Counted from the stretch's first letter, positions 9,205 through 18,209 are shown. The stretch is DNA of 55,609 bases from Sulfurimonas sp. (GCF_026991475.1 NZ_JALXBK010000077.1:1-55609); one strand, 5' to 3'. The notes: generated by a model not told the origin, from the sequence alone. Numbers and translations: made by a program.

Positions 9205-10392
9205 TTGAAAATATTACACACATCAGATTGGCATTTAGGTCAAAGTTTTATGGGAAAAAGTAGAGAAGAGGAGCATCAGGCATTTCTAACGTGGCTTCTT
9301 GAACTTATAGAGAAAGAGGACATCAGTGTGCTTATTGTCGCTGGAGATATTTTCGACACAGGTACGCCATCAAACTATGCCTTAGAACTCTACTACAATT
9401 TTCTTACAAAACTCTCTCACTCCTCATGTGAAAACATCATTATAACAGCAGGAAATCATGACTCCATAGCTACACTAAAAGCTCCAAAACAGCTTCTAAA
9501 AGCGCTTAATATTCATCTTATTACGAGTGGTGATGAAGATGAAGAGGAGATAGTCCCTATTTATAAGCAAGAGACATTAGAGGGTATTGTTTGCGCTGTT
9601 CCCTTTTTACGAGATTATGTGGTGCGTAAGTCACTTGATGCTCAAAGTATGAGTGACAAAGAGAACGCTTTAACTCAGGGAATTAAAGAGCATTATAACT
9701 GCGTTTACAAAGAGGCGTTGAGCGTAGCAGGGGCAAATGATGTGCCACTAATTGCCACAGGGCATCTTACAACGGTTGGTGCAAAAACAAGTGAATCTGA
9801 GCGTGAAATATACATAGGCGGAACGCTTGATATGGGCAGTGACTTTTTAAGTGAGAAGTTTGACTATGTGGCTTTAGGGCATCTGCATAGTAATCAAAAA
9901 GTCAGCTTTGATCATGTACGCTACTCCGGTTCACCTATTCCTCTGAGTTTTAGTGAAGCATCATCTGAAAAAAAGGTAAACATTATCACATTTAGTGGGA
10001 AAACTCCGAGTGTGCGTGAAGTGAGCATACCGCTCTATCGATCTCTTTTAGTACTTCGTGGTGATACTAAGAGTATTTTGGAAGCATTAAACGCAGTTAC
10101 AGATAAAGAGAGTTGGATAGAGGTACATGTTAATGATGAAAACCCTTTTTATGCTAATCAAGTCATACGAGAAAAAGCTGAAGAGTTAGAGTTGACACTT
10201 TTAGCGGTGAAAATAGACAAAAGTGAACAGGCTCTATGTAGTGAAGATTTTCAAGTCGTGAGTTTAGATGAGCTTACGCCTCTTGATTTGTTTGAAAAGC
10301 GTCTGGAAAAAGAGGAGTTGCAAGATGAAGCATTACGCGATGAGCTTATCAAAAATTTTAAAAATATTGTTGCAGAGGTGCAAAACTCATGA
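9205..10392 (+). CDS. sbcD: Exonuclease SbcCD, nuclease subunit SbcD (Mre11 family)
   Basis: SbcD is the metal-dependent nuclease of the SbcCD complex, which cleaves hairpins and processes DNA ends. All phosphoesterase motifs are visible: HTSDWHLGQ (I), VAGDIFD (II), TAGNHDS (III), a GHLTT and the GHLHSNQ motif (V). The length, 395 aa, is usual. The start is a TTG at 9205 preceded by AAAAAAGGT. Its stop overlaps the sbcC start in ATGA (4 nt), the classical coupled arrangement. An MITE-like long inverted repeat upstream (5282-5550) is the sort of structure this complex attacks, though that is only a coincidence of location. Confidence 0.95.
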   Translation: MKILHTSDWHLGQSFMGKSREEEHQAFLTWLLELIEKEDISVLIVAGDIFDTGTPSNYALELYYNFLTKLSHSSCENIIITAGNHDSIATLKAPKQLLKALNIHLITSGDEDEEEIVPIYKQETLEGIVCAVPFLRDYVVRKSLDAQSMSDKENALTQGIKEHYNCVYKEALSVAGANDVPLIATGHLTTVGAKTSESEREIYIGGTLDMGSDFLSEKFDYVALGHLHSNQKVSFDHVRYSGSPIPLSFSEASSEKKVNIITFSGKTPSVREVSIPLYRSLLVLRGDTKSILEALNAVTDKESWIEVHVNDENPFYANQVIREKAEELELTLLAVKIDKSEQALCSEDFQVVSLDELTPLDLFEKRLEKEELQDEALRDELIKNFKNIVAEVQNS

Positions 10393-13300
10393 AAATTCTC
10401 TCTTTGAAATCGCTAAATATTAACTCTTTAAAAGGAAAAACGGAGATTGATTTTGCACAACTTACACAAGAGAGTGCACTCTTTGCCATTACAGGTCCTA
10501 CGGGTTCTGGAAAGAGTACGCTGCTTGATATTATCTCATGTGCTTTGTATGGGCGAACAGCAAGACTCAAAAATCCAAATGATTTGATGTCAAAAAACTG
10601 TGGTGAAGCCTACTGTGAAGTGGAATTTGAGATAAGGGGGAGGGTGTATCGCTCTTCATGGAAGCAAAGACGAGCGAGAAAAAAGCATGATGGGGCATTC
10701 CAAAGTGCTACTATGGAGCTTGTAGATTTAGAAGAAAATAAGATTTTGCCACTAAAAACAAGAGAAGTTCCCAAAAAGATAGAGGAGCTTTCAGGGCTTG
10801 ATTTTTCTCGTTTTACGCAGTCTATGTTACTTGCACAAGGGAGTTTTGATGCTTTTTTAAAAGCAGATGAAAAAGAGAGATCTCTTTTACTTGAGAAGAT
10901 AACGGGAACACAAATATATGCAGAGATCTCAAAAGCTGTTTTTGATAAGCACCGCTTTTTACAACAGGAAATGGATAGCGAGCAGAGGGTTTTGGACTCT
11001 ATTGAGCTGCTAGATAAAGAGGTCATTGTACAAAAGCAAAAAGAGCTTTATGAAAATATTACTAAAAAAAGAGAGAATGACAAAGAACTTCAAAAACTAA
11101 ACAAGGCACTTCATTGGTCGCATAGGCTTATGGAACTTCAAAGTGATATTAAGAAATATGAAAGTATGCTACGTGAAGTCACAAAGAAAAAAGAGGAAAA
11201 TAGAGACTCTTTTGAGAGAGTGTTTTTAGCACAGAGGGCATTGAATGTTTTTGGAACTTTTTCATCTTACAAGCAACTTTATGAGAATTTGGAGACCAAT
11301 AAACGTAAGAGTGTAACACTGACAGATGAACTTACTCTTTTAGAAGAAGAGTTAAAAAAGAGTAATGCAAAATATGTAACTATAAAAGAGGCGTTTGAGA
11401 AAGAAGAGCATGAGTACAGTGCCACAGTAGAGAAGATAAAAGCTGCTCGTGAGATAAGGACGAAAGAGGAGCAGAGTCATATAAGGCTTGCCAAAGAAGA
11501 GAAGTTACTTCAAAGTAAAGAAGAAGCGCTGCAAGCAGCAAAAAAGAGTTTGGAGTTACATATACAAAAGCAAGAAGATATTCAAACGCAGATAGCAATT
11601 AAAAATGAGTATTTGCAAAAACATATAAAGGATGAGAAACTATTTACCACACTTGGCATAATAGAGCAGAATATTAAAATATATAGAAAACTTCTTGGTA
11701 AAAGAGAGAGTGATATTCAAGAGAATGATAAGAGTAGGGTGCTTATAAAATCACTCAGGGAGACGCAAAAGATTTCTATAGATCATATAGAAGAGATAAA
11801 ACGACACATAGAGACATTGCGTGAAAAAGTAGAGAGAGAACAACTACTGAAAAAGTATGAAGCAGATCGTGAACTGCTTGTAGATGGTGAAGCTTGTTTT
11901 CTTTGTGGTGCAACAGAACATCCATATGCTGAGGGTATGCAGAGTGTTTGTGTGAATGAAACAAAAGAGATGTTACAAAAAGAGCTCAAAGTGTTGCAAA
12001 TAAAAGAGAAGGATTTGCAAGATTTAGAGCTTCTTTTGGCTCTAAAGAGCTCAGAAGTTGAAAATACAGAGTTGGAGATTGAAAATCTTGATAAAGAGAT
12101 ACGAGAGCAAAGAGAACTTTTTGAAAAATACTCTTTTAAAGTTAGTGATAAAGAGATAGATGAAAAGTATCAAGAACTGCTAGAGGCTAAAAATAGATAT
12201 GTAGAAAATGTAGAGGCTTTGAAAAAGTTAGAAAAAGAGCTAAATGTATGTAATGTGCAAAAAGGGGAGAGTCAAACGCAGCTAAGGTTACTTACTCAAG
12301 AGATAGAGGCACTACAAAATAGTATACAAGCATTGCAGGAGAATATAAAAGCTTTTGTTTTAAAACGTGTAGCAGTTCTTAATGTGGCTGATTTGGATGC
12401 GTATGAACAAGAAGTGTCTAGACAGTATAAAGCAGCACAAAAAGAGGAACAGGAAGCTAAAGCTGCGTTCAATGTACTTAAAATTAAAAGCCAAGAGCGT
12501 CAGAGTGCCAAAAAAAGTTTAGAGTTGCAAATAGAAGAGGAGAGTGCAAAGCTTGAAGTGCTAAAAAAATCACTTGAGGAACTCTATGAGCAGAATGATT
12601 TTTTAGATGAAGAAGAGTTAAAAAGTGCAATGCTTAATACTAAAGAGAGAGAAGAACTTACAAAGTTTTGTAATGATATAGAAGATAGTTATAAAAAGGT
12701 GCATACGCTTTATAAAGAGACAACTTATCAACTTCAAGAGCATACAAAAGAAGCTTGTATACAAAGAACAGTAGAAGAGCTTGAAATATTGCTAGCACTT
12801 TTAACTCAAAAATCGGATGCTTTACAAGAGAGTATAGGAAGCAGTAAAAAAGAGTTAGAGTTAAACCAAGAAAATAGCAATAAATTTCAAAAACGCATAG
12901 CAGCATTGCAAGAGAAAAAAGAGGCTTTTGGAGTCTGGGTAAAACTCAATGAACTTGTAGGCTCTGCTGATGGAACAAAGTTCAAAAAATTTGCACAGGG
13001 TATAACGCTTGACCAGCTTATAAGTTTGGCAAATCAACATTTGGCGCTATTAAGCCCTCGCTACACTCTAGCAAGAAACCAAGAGAAACTTTTAGAACTT
13101 GAGATAGTAGATAGTTACCAAGGAAATGTAGAACGTCCCGTAAGTACACTCTCTGGTGGTGAGAGTTTTATAGTAAGTTTAGCTCTTGCACTGGGTCTCT
13201 CAGAACTGGCAAGTCAAAAAATAGCCATAGATTCTCTCTTCTTAGATGAGGGCTTTGGAACGCTTGATACTGAGAGTTTAGAGACTGCACTCAATGCACT

Positions 13301-13430
13301 CAACCTTTTACAAACAAGTGGTAAAATGGTGGGCGTTATCTCTCATGTAGAGGCGTTAAAAGAACGAATACCTTTGCAGATAAAAGTCATTCCTAACGGA
13401 GATGGGACAAGTAGCGTTGAGGTGGATTAA
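10389..13430 (+). CDS. sbcC: Exonuclease SbcCD, ATPase subunit SbcC (Rad50 family)
   Basis: This 1013-aa SMC/Rad50-type ATPase partners SbcD. Walker A GPTGSGKST is at about 36-44, and the N-terminal lobe is followed by very long coiled coils rich in Lys/Glu. A central zinc hook Cys503-Phe-Leu-Cys506 allows dimerisation. The C-terminal ATPase lobe has the signature LSGGE at 921-925 and the Walker B LFLDEG around 950-955. It overlaps sbcD by 4 nt and its stop overlaps the convergent uracil-DNA glycosylase gene by 4 nt. Two or three copies of AAACGCAG/CTGCGTTT-type sites lie inside (11584, 12274), as in many core genes here. Confidence 0.95.
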   Translation: MKILSLKSLNINSLKGKTEIDFAQLTQESALFAITGPTGSGKSTLLDIISCALYGRTARLKNPNDLMSKNCGEAYCEVEFEIRGRVYRSSWKQRRARKKHDGAFQSATMELVDLEENKILPLKTREVPKKIEELSGLDFSRFTQSMLLAQGSFDAFLKADEKERSLLLEKITGTQIYAEISKAVFDKHRFLQQEMDSEQRVLDSIELLDKEVIVQKQKELYENITKKRENDKELQKLNKALHWSHRLMELQSDIKKYESMLREVTKKKEENRDSFERVFLAQRALNVFGTFSSYKQLYENLETNKRKSVTLTDELTLLEEELKKSNAKYVTIKEAFEKEEHEYSATVEKIKAAREIRTKEEQSHIRLAKEEKLLQSKEEALQAAKKSLELHIQKQEDIQTQIAIKNEYLQKHIKDEKLFTTLGIIEQNIKIYRKLLGKRESDIQENDKSRVLIKSLRETQKISIDHIEEIKRHIETLREKVEREQLLKKYEADRELLVDGEACFLCGATEHPYAEGMQSVCVNETKEMLQKELKVLQIKEKDLQDLELLLALKSSEVENTELEIENLDKEIREQRELFEKYSFKVSDKEIDEKYQELLEAKNRYVENVEALKKLEKELNVCNVQKGESQTQLRLLTQEIEALQNSIQALQENIKAFVLKRVAVLNVADLDAYEQEVSRQYKAAQKEEQEAKAAFNVLKIKSQERQSAKKSLELQIEEESAKLEVLKKSLEELYEQNDFLDEEELKSAMLNTKEREELTKFCNDIEDSYKKVHTLYKETTYQLQEHTKEACIQRTVEELEILLALLTQKSDALQESIGSSKKELELNQENSNKFQKRIAALQEKKEAFGVWVKLNELVGSADGTKFKKFAQGITLDQLISLANQHLALLSPRYTLARNQEKLLELEIVDSYQGNVERPVSTLSGGESFIVSLALALGLSELASQKIAIDSLFLDEGFGTLDTESLETALNALNLLQTSGKMVGVISHVEALKERIPLQIKVIPNGDGTSSVEVD

Positions 13431-14098
13431 GAAAGACAACTTTTAATGGTTTTTAAATCATTCATAGTTATCTTTTTTAACTCCGGATTTCGTAGTAGAT
13501 ATTGCGGATGATAAATTGGTATGAGTTTGTAATTTTTGTAGTCTATGACATGTCCGCGCACATTTTCAAAATTTTCATTATCTCCTGTGAGATGGCTGTA
13601 AGCTTCTGGACCTAAAGTAACGATGACCTTTGGCTTTATAAACTCAATTTGTGAAAAAAGATAGTTTTTACATGAGTTCCATTCTGAGGGGGATGGTCTA
13701 TTGGATTGGAGTGGTTTACATTTGATTGCGTGGGTAAGATAGGCATCTTTTACATCGATTTTTACCACATTTTCTATCATTTTTTTAAGTGTTTCTCCAG
13801 ATCTTGCATCGTAGTAAGAATTTGTAGAATCTTGCGCTTTTGAAACAATATAATCAACAATAAATAACTCTGCATTTTCACTTCCAAAACCGCTCATACT
13901 TTGAGATCTGGACTTACTCAAATCACATAGGTGACACGATATTATGTTCTGTGATAATTGTGATAAACTACTAGGAGATTCATCATTTTGCCTTATATTC
14001 AAATCAAAATGGTCGATGTATTCAAAGCCTGTAGCTTTGAGTCTGTAGAGATTTTGCAATAAAACAAGATTTTGATAAGATTTCAAGAAAACCACCAC
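13427..14098 (-). CDS. Uracil-DNA glycosylase superfamily protein (family-4-like) with altered active-site motif
   Basis: The 223-aa protein matches family 4 uracil-DNA glycosylases in its iron-sulfur ligands Cys55, Cys58, Cys127 and Cys143 (CHLCDLSKSR; HAIKCKPL-QSNRPSPSEWNSC). It also keeps the late IYHPQYLL motif with His197. The usual motif A GEAPG is not there: the corresponding stretch reads VDYIVSKAQD (81-90), and the expected FVGRAG-like segment reads DARSGETLKK. Catalysis may therefore differ or be lost. The reading starts at a GTG (14098); a TTG four codons later (14086) is an alternative. It converges on sbcC with a 4-nt overlap. Family membership is confident, activity is not. Confidence 0.8.
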   Translation of the reverse strand: MVVFLKSYQNLVLLQNLYRLKATGFEYIDHFDLNIRQNDESPSSLSQLSQNIISCHLCDLSKSRSQSMSGFGSENAELFIVDYIVSKAQDSTNSYYDARSGETLKKMIENVVKIDVKDAYLTHAIKCKPLQSNRPSPSEWNSCKNYLFSQIEFIKPKVIVTLGPEAYSHLTGDNENFENVRGHVIDYKNYKLIPIYHPQYLLRNPELKKITMNDLKTIKSCLS

Positions 14099-14196
14099 GT
14101 TTTAAAATATATTGAGAGTATAATTAAAATGTGGTTAAAGTACACTTTATGAGAAAAATATGTTATTATACAGGTACCTAAAGGATTAGGAATTAT

Positions 14197-15756
14197 ATGC
14201 AAAAAAATATTTTAGAAATTAAAAACTTTGTTTTAAAATCTTCAGCAGAAGTCCCATCGACTGTTCGGGAAATTCAAAAGGGAAAATATGAAAAACTTTT
14301 AATCCATATTGTCTCTTATTTGCACAATACAGTTCTTGTACAAATTCTCTACAAAGATTTGATACATATTTATCCTGAAGCAAAAATAGCTTTTTTAAAA
14401 CATGATGATAAAATTACGACATCAGTGAATCTTTTTTCTATAAAAATCGAAGATATTGATGATATTAGTGATGAAGTATTAAAAGAATTATATCTTGATA
14501 ATTCAGAAAAAATTGACTGTATTGATGATTATCGCTCTGAATTATTTAAAAAATATTTCACTGATCATTTAACACAGCTTCCAAATTTGTATCAATTACG
14601 AAAAGATTTGGAACAACTTGAAAGTCCAGGATTGATTTTACTTAAAATTGATAATTTTCAAAAAATAAATACTTTTTATGGATTTGTAGTAGGTGATTAT
14701 GTCTTAGAAGCTGTAGCAAAACACTTAAAAGAGGTATTAGTAGATAATAAAGTATATAGACTCTCGGGTGCTGAATATGCTATTACATTGAATCATAATT
14801 TAGGGTTTTATGCTCTGAAAAAATATATTGAAGAAGTGTATGAAAAAATTTCTAAAATAGATGTTATATATAGAGAAGCACGAATATATATAGATTTTAC
14901 GCTAGGCTCAACATCTATGAGGAATAACTGCAATATTTTTTCAAAAGTTTCAATGGCATTGATGTATGCAAGACAAAAGGGAGTGCGTTACTGGATATAT
15001 GAAGACAGAATGCATTTTGAAGATGAATATAGTCGTAATTTAAATTTTTCTCACATTATAAGAGAAGCTGTTCAAAACAATAGAATTGTGCCATATTATC
15101 AAGCTATTTTGGACAATAAAAGTGGCAAAGTCGTCAAGTATGAATGTTTGGCAAGGATGATAGATTCAAATGAAAAAATTATATCACCTGCTGTTTTTAT
15201 ACCTATTGCAAAAAATATCAAGGTCTACAATGAAGTAACAAAATGTATCATCAGAAAATCTTTTGATTTTTTTGAAAACAGTCACTATGAATTTAGTATT
15301 AATCTCTCAATTGAAGATATTATGAGTAGTGAGATGTTTCATTTTATTATGCAAACACTGCACGATTCAAAAGCATCTTCTCGTGTTACATTTGAGATAC
15401 TTGAGAGTGAAGCAATACAAGACTTTAAAAGAGTAGATAGATTTATTTCTGAAGTGAGACGCTATGGTGCGCAGATTGCCATAGATGATTTTGGAAGTGG
15501 ATATTCAAATTTTTCATATCTTGTGAAAATTGAAGCAGATTATATTAAATTAGATGGTTCACTTATTGAAAATATTGATGTTAATGAATCGTCTACAATT
15601 GTAGTAGAAACCATTGTGAATTTTGCCAAAAAACTTGGAATGAAAACTATTGCAGAGTATGTACATTCAAGCGTAGTTATGGATAAAGTTATCTCTTTAG
15701 GCATAGATTATTCACAAGGCTTTTATATTGATGAGCCTTCATTAGATATTAAATAA
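14197..15756 (+). CDS. EAL-domain cyclic-di-GMP phosphodiesterase with degenerate GGDEF domain
   Basis: This is a 519-aa cytoplasmic signalling protein. An N-terminal alpha-helical region (about 1-115) of unknown type precedes a GGDEF-fold domain whose active-site loop reads SGAEY (200-204) instead of GGDEF, so cyclase activity is unlikely. The EAL domain (about 295-519) keeps the catalytic set: ECLAR (326-330, the E-x-L-x-R form), INLS (368-371), the FEILESE acid, DDFGSG (440-445), YIKLDG, IAEYV and the QG in YSQGFY. It should hydrolyse c-di-GMP to pGpG, with the GGDEF part perhaps regulatory. A gap of 16 nt separates it from the 49-aa ORF, so it may lead the following operon. The gene lies in a stretch without the AAACGCAG motif. 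Confidence 0.9.
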   Translation: MQKNILEIKNFVLKSSAEVPSTVREIQKGKYEKLLIHIVSYLHNTVLVQILYKDLIHIYPEAKIAFLKHDDKITTSVNLFSIKIEDIDDISDEVLKELYLDNSEKIDCIDDYRSELFKKYFTDHLTQLPNLYQLRKDLEQLESPGLILLKIDNFQKINTFYGFVVGDYVLEAVAKHLKEVLVDNKVYRLSGAEYAITLNHNLGFYALKKYIEEVYEKISKIDVIYREARIYIDFTLGSTSMRNNCNIFSKVSMALMYARQKGVRYWIYEDRMHFEDEYSRNLNFSHIIREAVQNNRIVPYYQAILDNKSGKVVKYECLARMIDSNEKIISPAVFIPIAKNIKVYNEVTKCIIRKSFDFFENSHYEFSINLSIEDIMSSEMFHFIMQTLHDSKASSRVTFEILESEAIQDFKRVDRFISEVRRYGAQIAIDDFGSGYSNFSYLVKIEADYIKLDGSLIENIDVNESSTIVVETIVNFAKKLGMKTIAEYVHSSVVMDKVISLGIDYSQGFYIDEPSLDIK

Positions 15757-15772
15757 TTTTTAGGAGTCTGTT

Positions 15773-15922
15773 ATGAAAAGAATCGAAGAAGTTATTGATG
15801 AACTTTTTAAAAACTTCATTGAAGAAGCGATACAAAATATTGGAATTGGTCCATTTATTACATCAAGAGAAGCTATAGAAAGCGTTTTAGATACTCAACT
15901 GCAAAAAAATAAAAAAGGCTAG
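15773..15922 (+). CDS. Small 49-aa protein, unknown
   Basis: This is a short ORF with a good ribosome-binding site (TAGGAG seven bases before the ATG). It starts MKRIEEVIDELFKNFIEEAI, continues with an Ile-Gly-Ile-Gly-Pro segment and ends in Lys-rich QKNKKG. Two amphipathic helices are likely, with a charged tail, and there is no cysteine or signal peptide. It fits between the EAL gene (16 nt upstream) and the 346-aa gene (2 nt downstream), so it is most likely translated as part of the same operon. I do not recognise the family; it could be a regulator or small partner of the membrane-pair proteins that follow. Confidence 0.6.
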   Translation: MKRIEEVIDELFKNFIEEAIQNIGIGPFITSREAIESVLDTQLQKNKKG

Positions 15923-15924
15923 AC

Positions 15925-16965
15925 ATGGAAAAAGTTAAATTAAAATTTTACACGATAGATAGATGTGCATATCGTAAATATGGTGAAGATGCTGAATACC
16001 TTACTAATATTTCGGATACACTAGATGATTTAAAAGAGTGGATTGAAGATTTAACTTTGCAACAAACACGCACAACAAATATACTCTCAGCAATATCTGA
16101 ACAATCACACACCTACTGTATTGATGTACGAAAAAGTACGAATAACAACTACTTGCTTGTAACCTGGAACAGAAGCGAATCAACAAACGGTGCTATATCT
16201 AGCATACACAAAGATGAACCAGTAAGCAGTGCTTCAACAAATGTTGAAAGTACAGACCTACCTGATGATCACATTCCTGGATATGCTACATATTTTTGGT
16301 TTATCCCAGAAGATAACATCTTAGCTACTATTAAATTCAATCATTTAAGTAACGGTCATGTTGGAATGAACAACTACTTAAAAGGTTTTTTGACTCGTTA
16401 TTCTAAATATACTATCGTGGCAGAAGATGAAGAAAATAGAGGAAATTATGAAATTGTTGGGTATGGCGAATCTAATGAAGATTATGATGAGGACTTACAT
16501 CCATATTTTAGCTCTAGCTTAAAACGACTGGCAGGTAAAATAGACTATATCCGAAATAGACGAAGAGATATTAAAAAAGTCATAAGAAAAACAGTTATCA
16601 CTCAAGAGGTCACTAATGATGCAAATCTCTTTGAAAAACTAATGTATCGTATGGGCTCAACAGAACCTCATGCTTTAAATGATAATATAGAATTAAAGTA
16701 TGAAATGAAAACTAATTTAAATGAGAGAGAATTAAATGATATAATTACATCATGGAGACAAGACCATGGACAGGCATGGGATGATGTTGGTTTTATGATT
16801 CCTGGAAATCCTAATCCACTGTGGCTTAGCTCAGAGGTTCCGTCAAAAGAAGTAGATATAAATGTTATTAGAAATAATGATGAGTTTGTAAACTTTGATA
16901 GTTTATTAACAGAGTTAGATAATAAAATTGAAGATTTTAGAAGAGTCTATAATGGAGAAGATTAG
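15925..16965 (+). CDS. Soluble protein of unknown function, candidate RexA-like component of a two-gene defence pair
   Basis: This 346-aa cytoplasmic protein has no signal peptide or membrane helix. The middle contains IPGYATYFWFIPEDNILATI (about 113-132), then a segment with GMNNYLKGFL. By memory this resembles in pattern the lambda RexA core SLGFPSFLFVEGDTIGFART...TSDLTDFL: a strand, an acidic turn, a strand and a helix. The similarity is weak and unaligned. The C-terminal third is rich in Asp/Glu/Asn. The start follows the 49-aa ORF by 2 nt, and the stop TAG overlaps the GTG of the next gene, which encodes a four-helix membrane protein. A soluble protein followed by a small four-helix membrane protein is the RexA-RexB layout of phage exclusion; KwaA/KwaB is an alternative parallel. 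Function is not established. Confidence 0.7.
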   Translation: MEKVKLKFYTIDRCAYRKYGEDAEYLTNISDTLDDLKEWIEDLTLQQTRTTNILSAISEQSHTYCIDVRKSTNNNYLLVTWNRSESTNGAISSIHKDEPVSSASTNVESTDLPDDHIPGYATYFWFIPEDNILATIKFNHLSNGHVGMNNYLKGFLTRYSKYTIVAEDEENRGNYEIVGYGESNEDYDEDLHPYFSSSLKRLAGKIDYIRNRRRDIKKVIRKTVITQEVTNDANLFEKLMYRMGSTEPHALNDNIELKYEMKTNLNERELNDIITSWRQDHGQAWDDVGFMIPGNPNPLWLSSEVPSKEVDINVIRNNDEFVNFDSLLTELDNKIEDFRRVYNGED

Positions 16966-17471
16966 TGCGAAATACAATACTTAGTATATTTGTTATTGCT
17001 TTAGCTATAGTATGGTCTTTACCTGAAGTTGCTTTTTCAAAGCAATCCATCTTATTAGATTCATTAAAACAAATTTCTTCTATTGTCTTAGCAATAACTG
17101 GTGCATGGGCTGCTATTGTGTATCCAGAATCATTAAAAAATATCATAAGTAAAAAAGGCACATATGATGTAGATATGGATTCGATTGAAAATTTGTTTCG
17201 TCCTATGATTAGTTCTATTATAATATTAGGATGTATCATTACCATAGAGCTTATGGCTTTTATTTTAAAGTTAATTGACCTACCATCATATGCAATTCCA
17301 TATTTACGAGATGTTTCATTTTTTACTATTGTTTATTTGTACATATTACAATTATGGACATTAGTAATAACAATTATTCCACTCAATAACTCTTATAGAG
17401 AAGCTAAACTCGAACATAAGAAAAATAAACATTTTGATAGTGCTACAAAAAATGTGAAAAAAATAAGATAA
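16965..17471 (+). CDS. Small four-helix membrane protein, candidate RexB-like partner
   Basis: This 168-aa protein has four predicted membrane helices at about 3-20, 33-53, 82-103 and 115-140, then a short basic cytoplasmic tail (HKKNKHFDSATKNVKKIR). It starts at a GTG with GGAG eight bases upstream, overlapping the stop of the 346-aa gene by one base (TAGTG), which implies tight translational coupling. No known family is recognised. Size and topology match membrane effectors such as RexB (144 aa, four helices) or KwaA, where phage sensing leads to membrane depolarisation; that role is an inference from layout only. No AAACGCAG motif lies in this block. Confidence 0.65.
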   Translation: MRNTILSIFVIALAIVWSLPEVAFSKQSILLDSLKQISSIVLAITGAWAAIVYPESLKNIISKKGTYDVDMDSIENLFRPMISSIIILGCIITIELMAFILKLIDLPSYAIPYLRDVSFFTIVYLYILQLWTLVITIIPLNNSYREAKLEHKKNKHFDSATKNVKKIR

Positions 17472-17623
17472 GTAAATTATTTGCTTTTAAAATGTTAGTA
17501 ATTTCCGTATAGTTAGGTTTATTTGCAAAAGTTTATTTTCTTTACTTGCACAATTTTACAACAACTTCCTAACGCAAATAAAGCACGATAACACCACATT
17601 TCTCCACATATCTTACAATTTGA

Positions 17624-17803
17624 CTTATTGTAAAAACTGCTGCGAGTCTTTCTAAAACATTAAATGTAAAAACAATTATTGAGTATATTGAAAATAAAGA
17701 GATCGAGTTAAAATTACAAGAAGAGGTAGATGATTTTTATGGACAGGGATACCTTTATGCAGTAGCAATGCCTCTAGAAAAAGTTAAAAAAACTTTTTCT
17801 TAA
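17624..17803 (+). pseudogene. Possible gene remnant (about 59 codons, no start)
   Basis: The 351-bp gap between the membrane-protein gene and the superoxide reductase gene holds one open frame, from after a TGA at 17621-17623 to a TAA at 17801-17803. It reads like protein (LNVKTIIEYIENKEIELKLQ, then EEVDDFYGQGYLYAVAMPLE) but has no ATG, GTG or TTG near its beginning, so it looks like the 3' end of a lost gene. The rest of the gap (17472-17620) shows nothing beyond AT-rich sequence. The family is not recognised. Confidence 0.35.
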
Positions 17804-17822
17804 AGAGTGTAGAAGAAATTAA

Positions 17823-18209
17823 CTATTCAGTAACTTCTACAAGTTCTGGAGTTGATTCCCAAATACCGTGTTTAGTACAGTAAGCGTGTGCTACGAGGTT
17901 AAGTTTTTTCTTCATTGGACGAATATTGAATGTTACTTCAGCATGAGATTTCTCATTTCCTAAAGTTCCTGCTACAAATGAAGCCATTGCTAATTTAGTT
18001 TCACCATCAAAAAGAGTGATGCTTTCAATGTAGTGATCAAAATCATCTGGATGAGTATATTCATTACCTAAAGTTACTTTTACTGCAAGCATTTCGCCTT
18101 TTTTTGCTACACCATCAACTGTGATAAATGGTGAGTGACGATCTATTAAATCTTTTTTTGCTTCTCTTTCTACTGTGTCAATGTCAACATATTTGTTAAT
18201 CTTTGGCAT
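17823..18209 (-). CDS. sorA: Superoxide reductase, neelaredoxin type
   Basis: This 128-aa single-domain enzyme reduces superoxide to hydrogen peroxide without making oxygen. The iron-site ligands are all present: His25 (DRHSPFI), His53 (THPDD), His59 (DHYIES), Cys111 and His114 (CTKHGIW). The Glu-Lys pair that usually precedes the first His reads Asp-Arg (DRH), so the lysine that helps attract superoxide is an Arg here. There is no desulforedoxin-type N-terminal domain, hence a neelaredoxin (class II). Start support is AAGGA before the ATG. It is alone on the minus strand, downstream of the NrfJ-like gene, and may serve oxygen defence in a microaerophile. Confidence 0.9.
   Translation of the reverse strand: MPKINKYVDIDTVEREAKKDLIDRHSPFITVDGVAKKGEMLAVKVTLGNEYTHPDDFDHYIESITLFDGETKLAMASFVAGTLGNEKSHAEVTFNIRPMKKKLNLVAHAYCTKHGIWESTPELVEVTE

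Noticed and set aside
10389-13430. Many minus-strand and alternate-frame ORFs within sbcC
   Set aside because: They mirror the codon pattern of the coiled-coil gene, have no ribosome-binding sites and no recognisable domains.
17512-17574. GTTAGG and CCTAAC flanking about 50 bp, resembling attC core sites
   Set aside because: The order is inside-out for an attC site (GTT before AAC), arms are only six bases, and no inner stem is seen.
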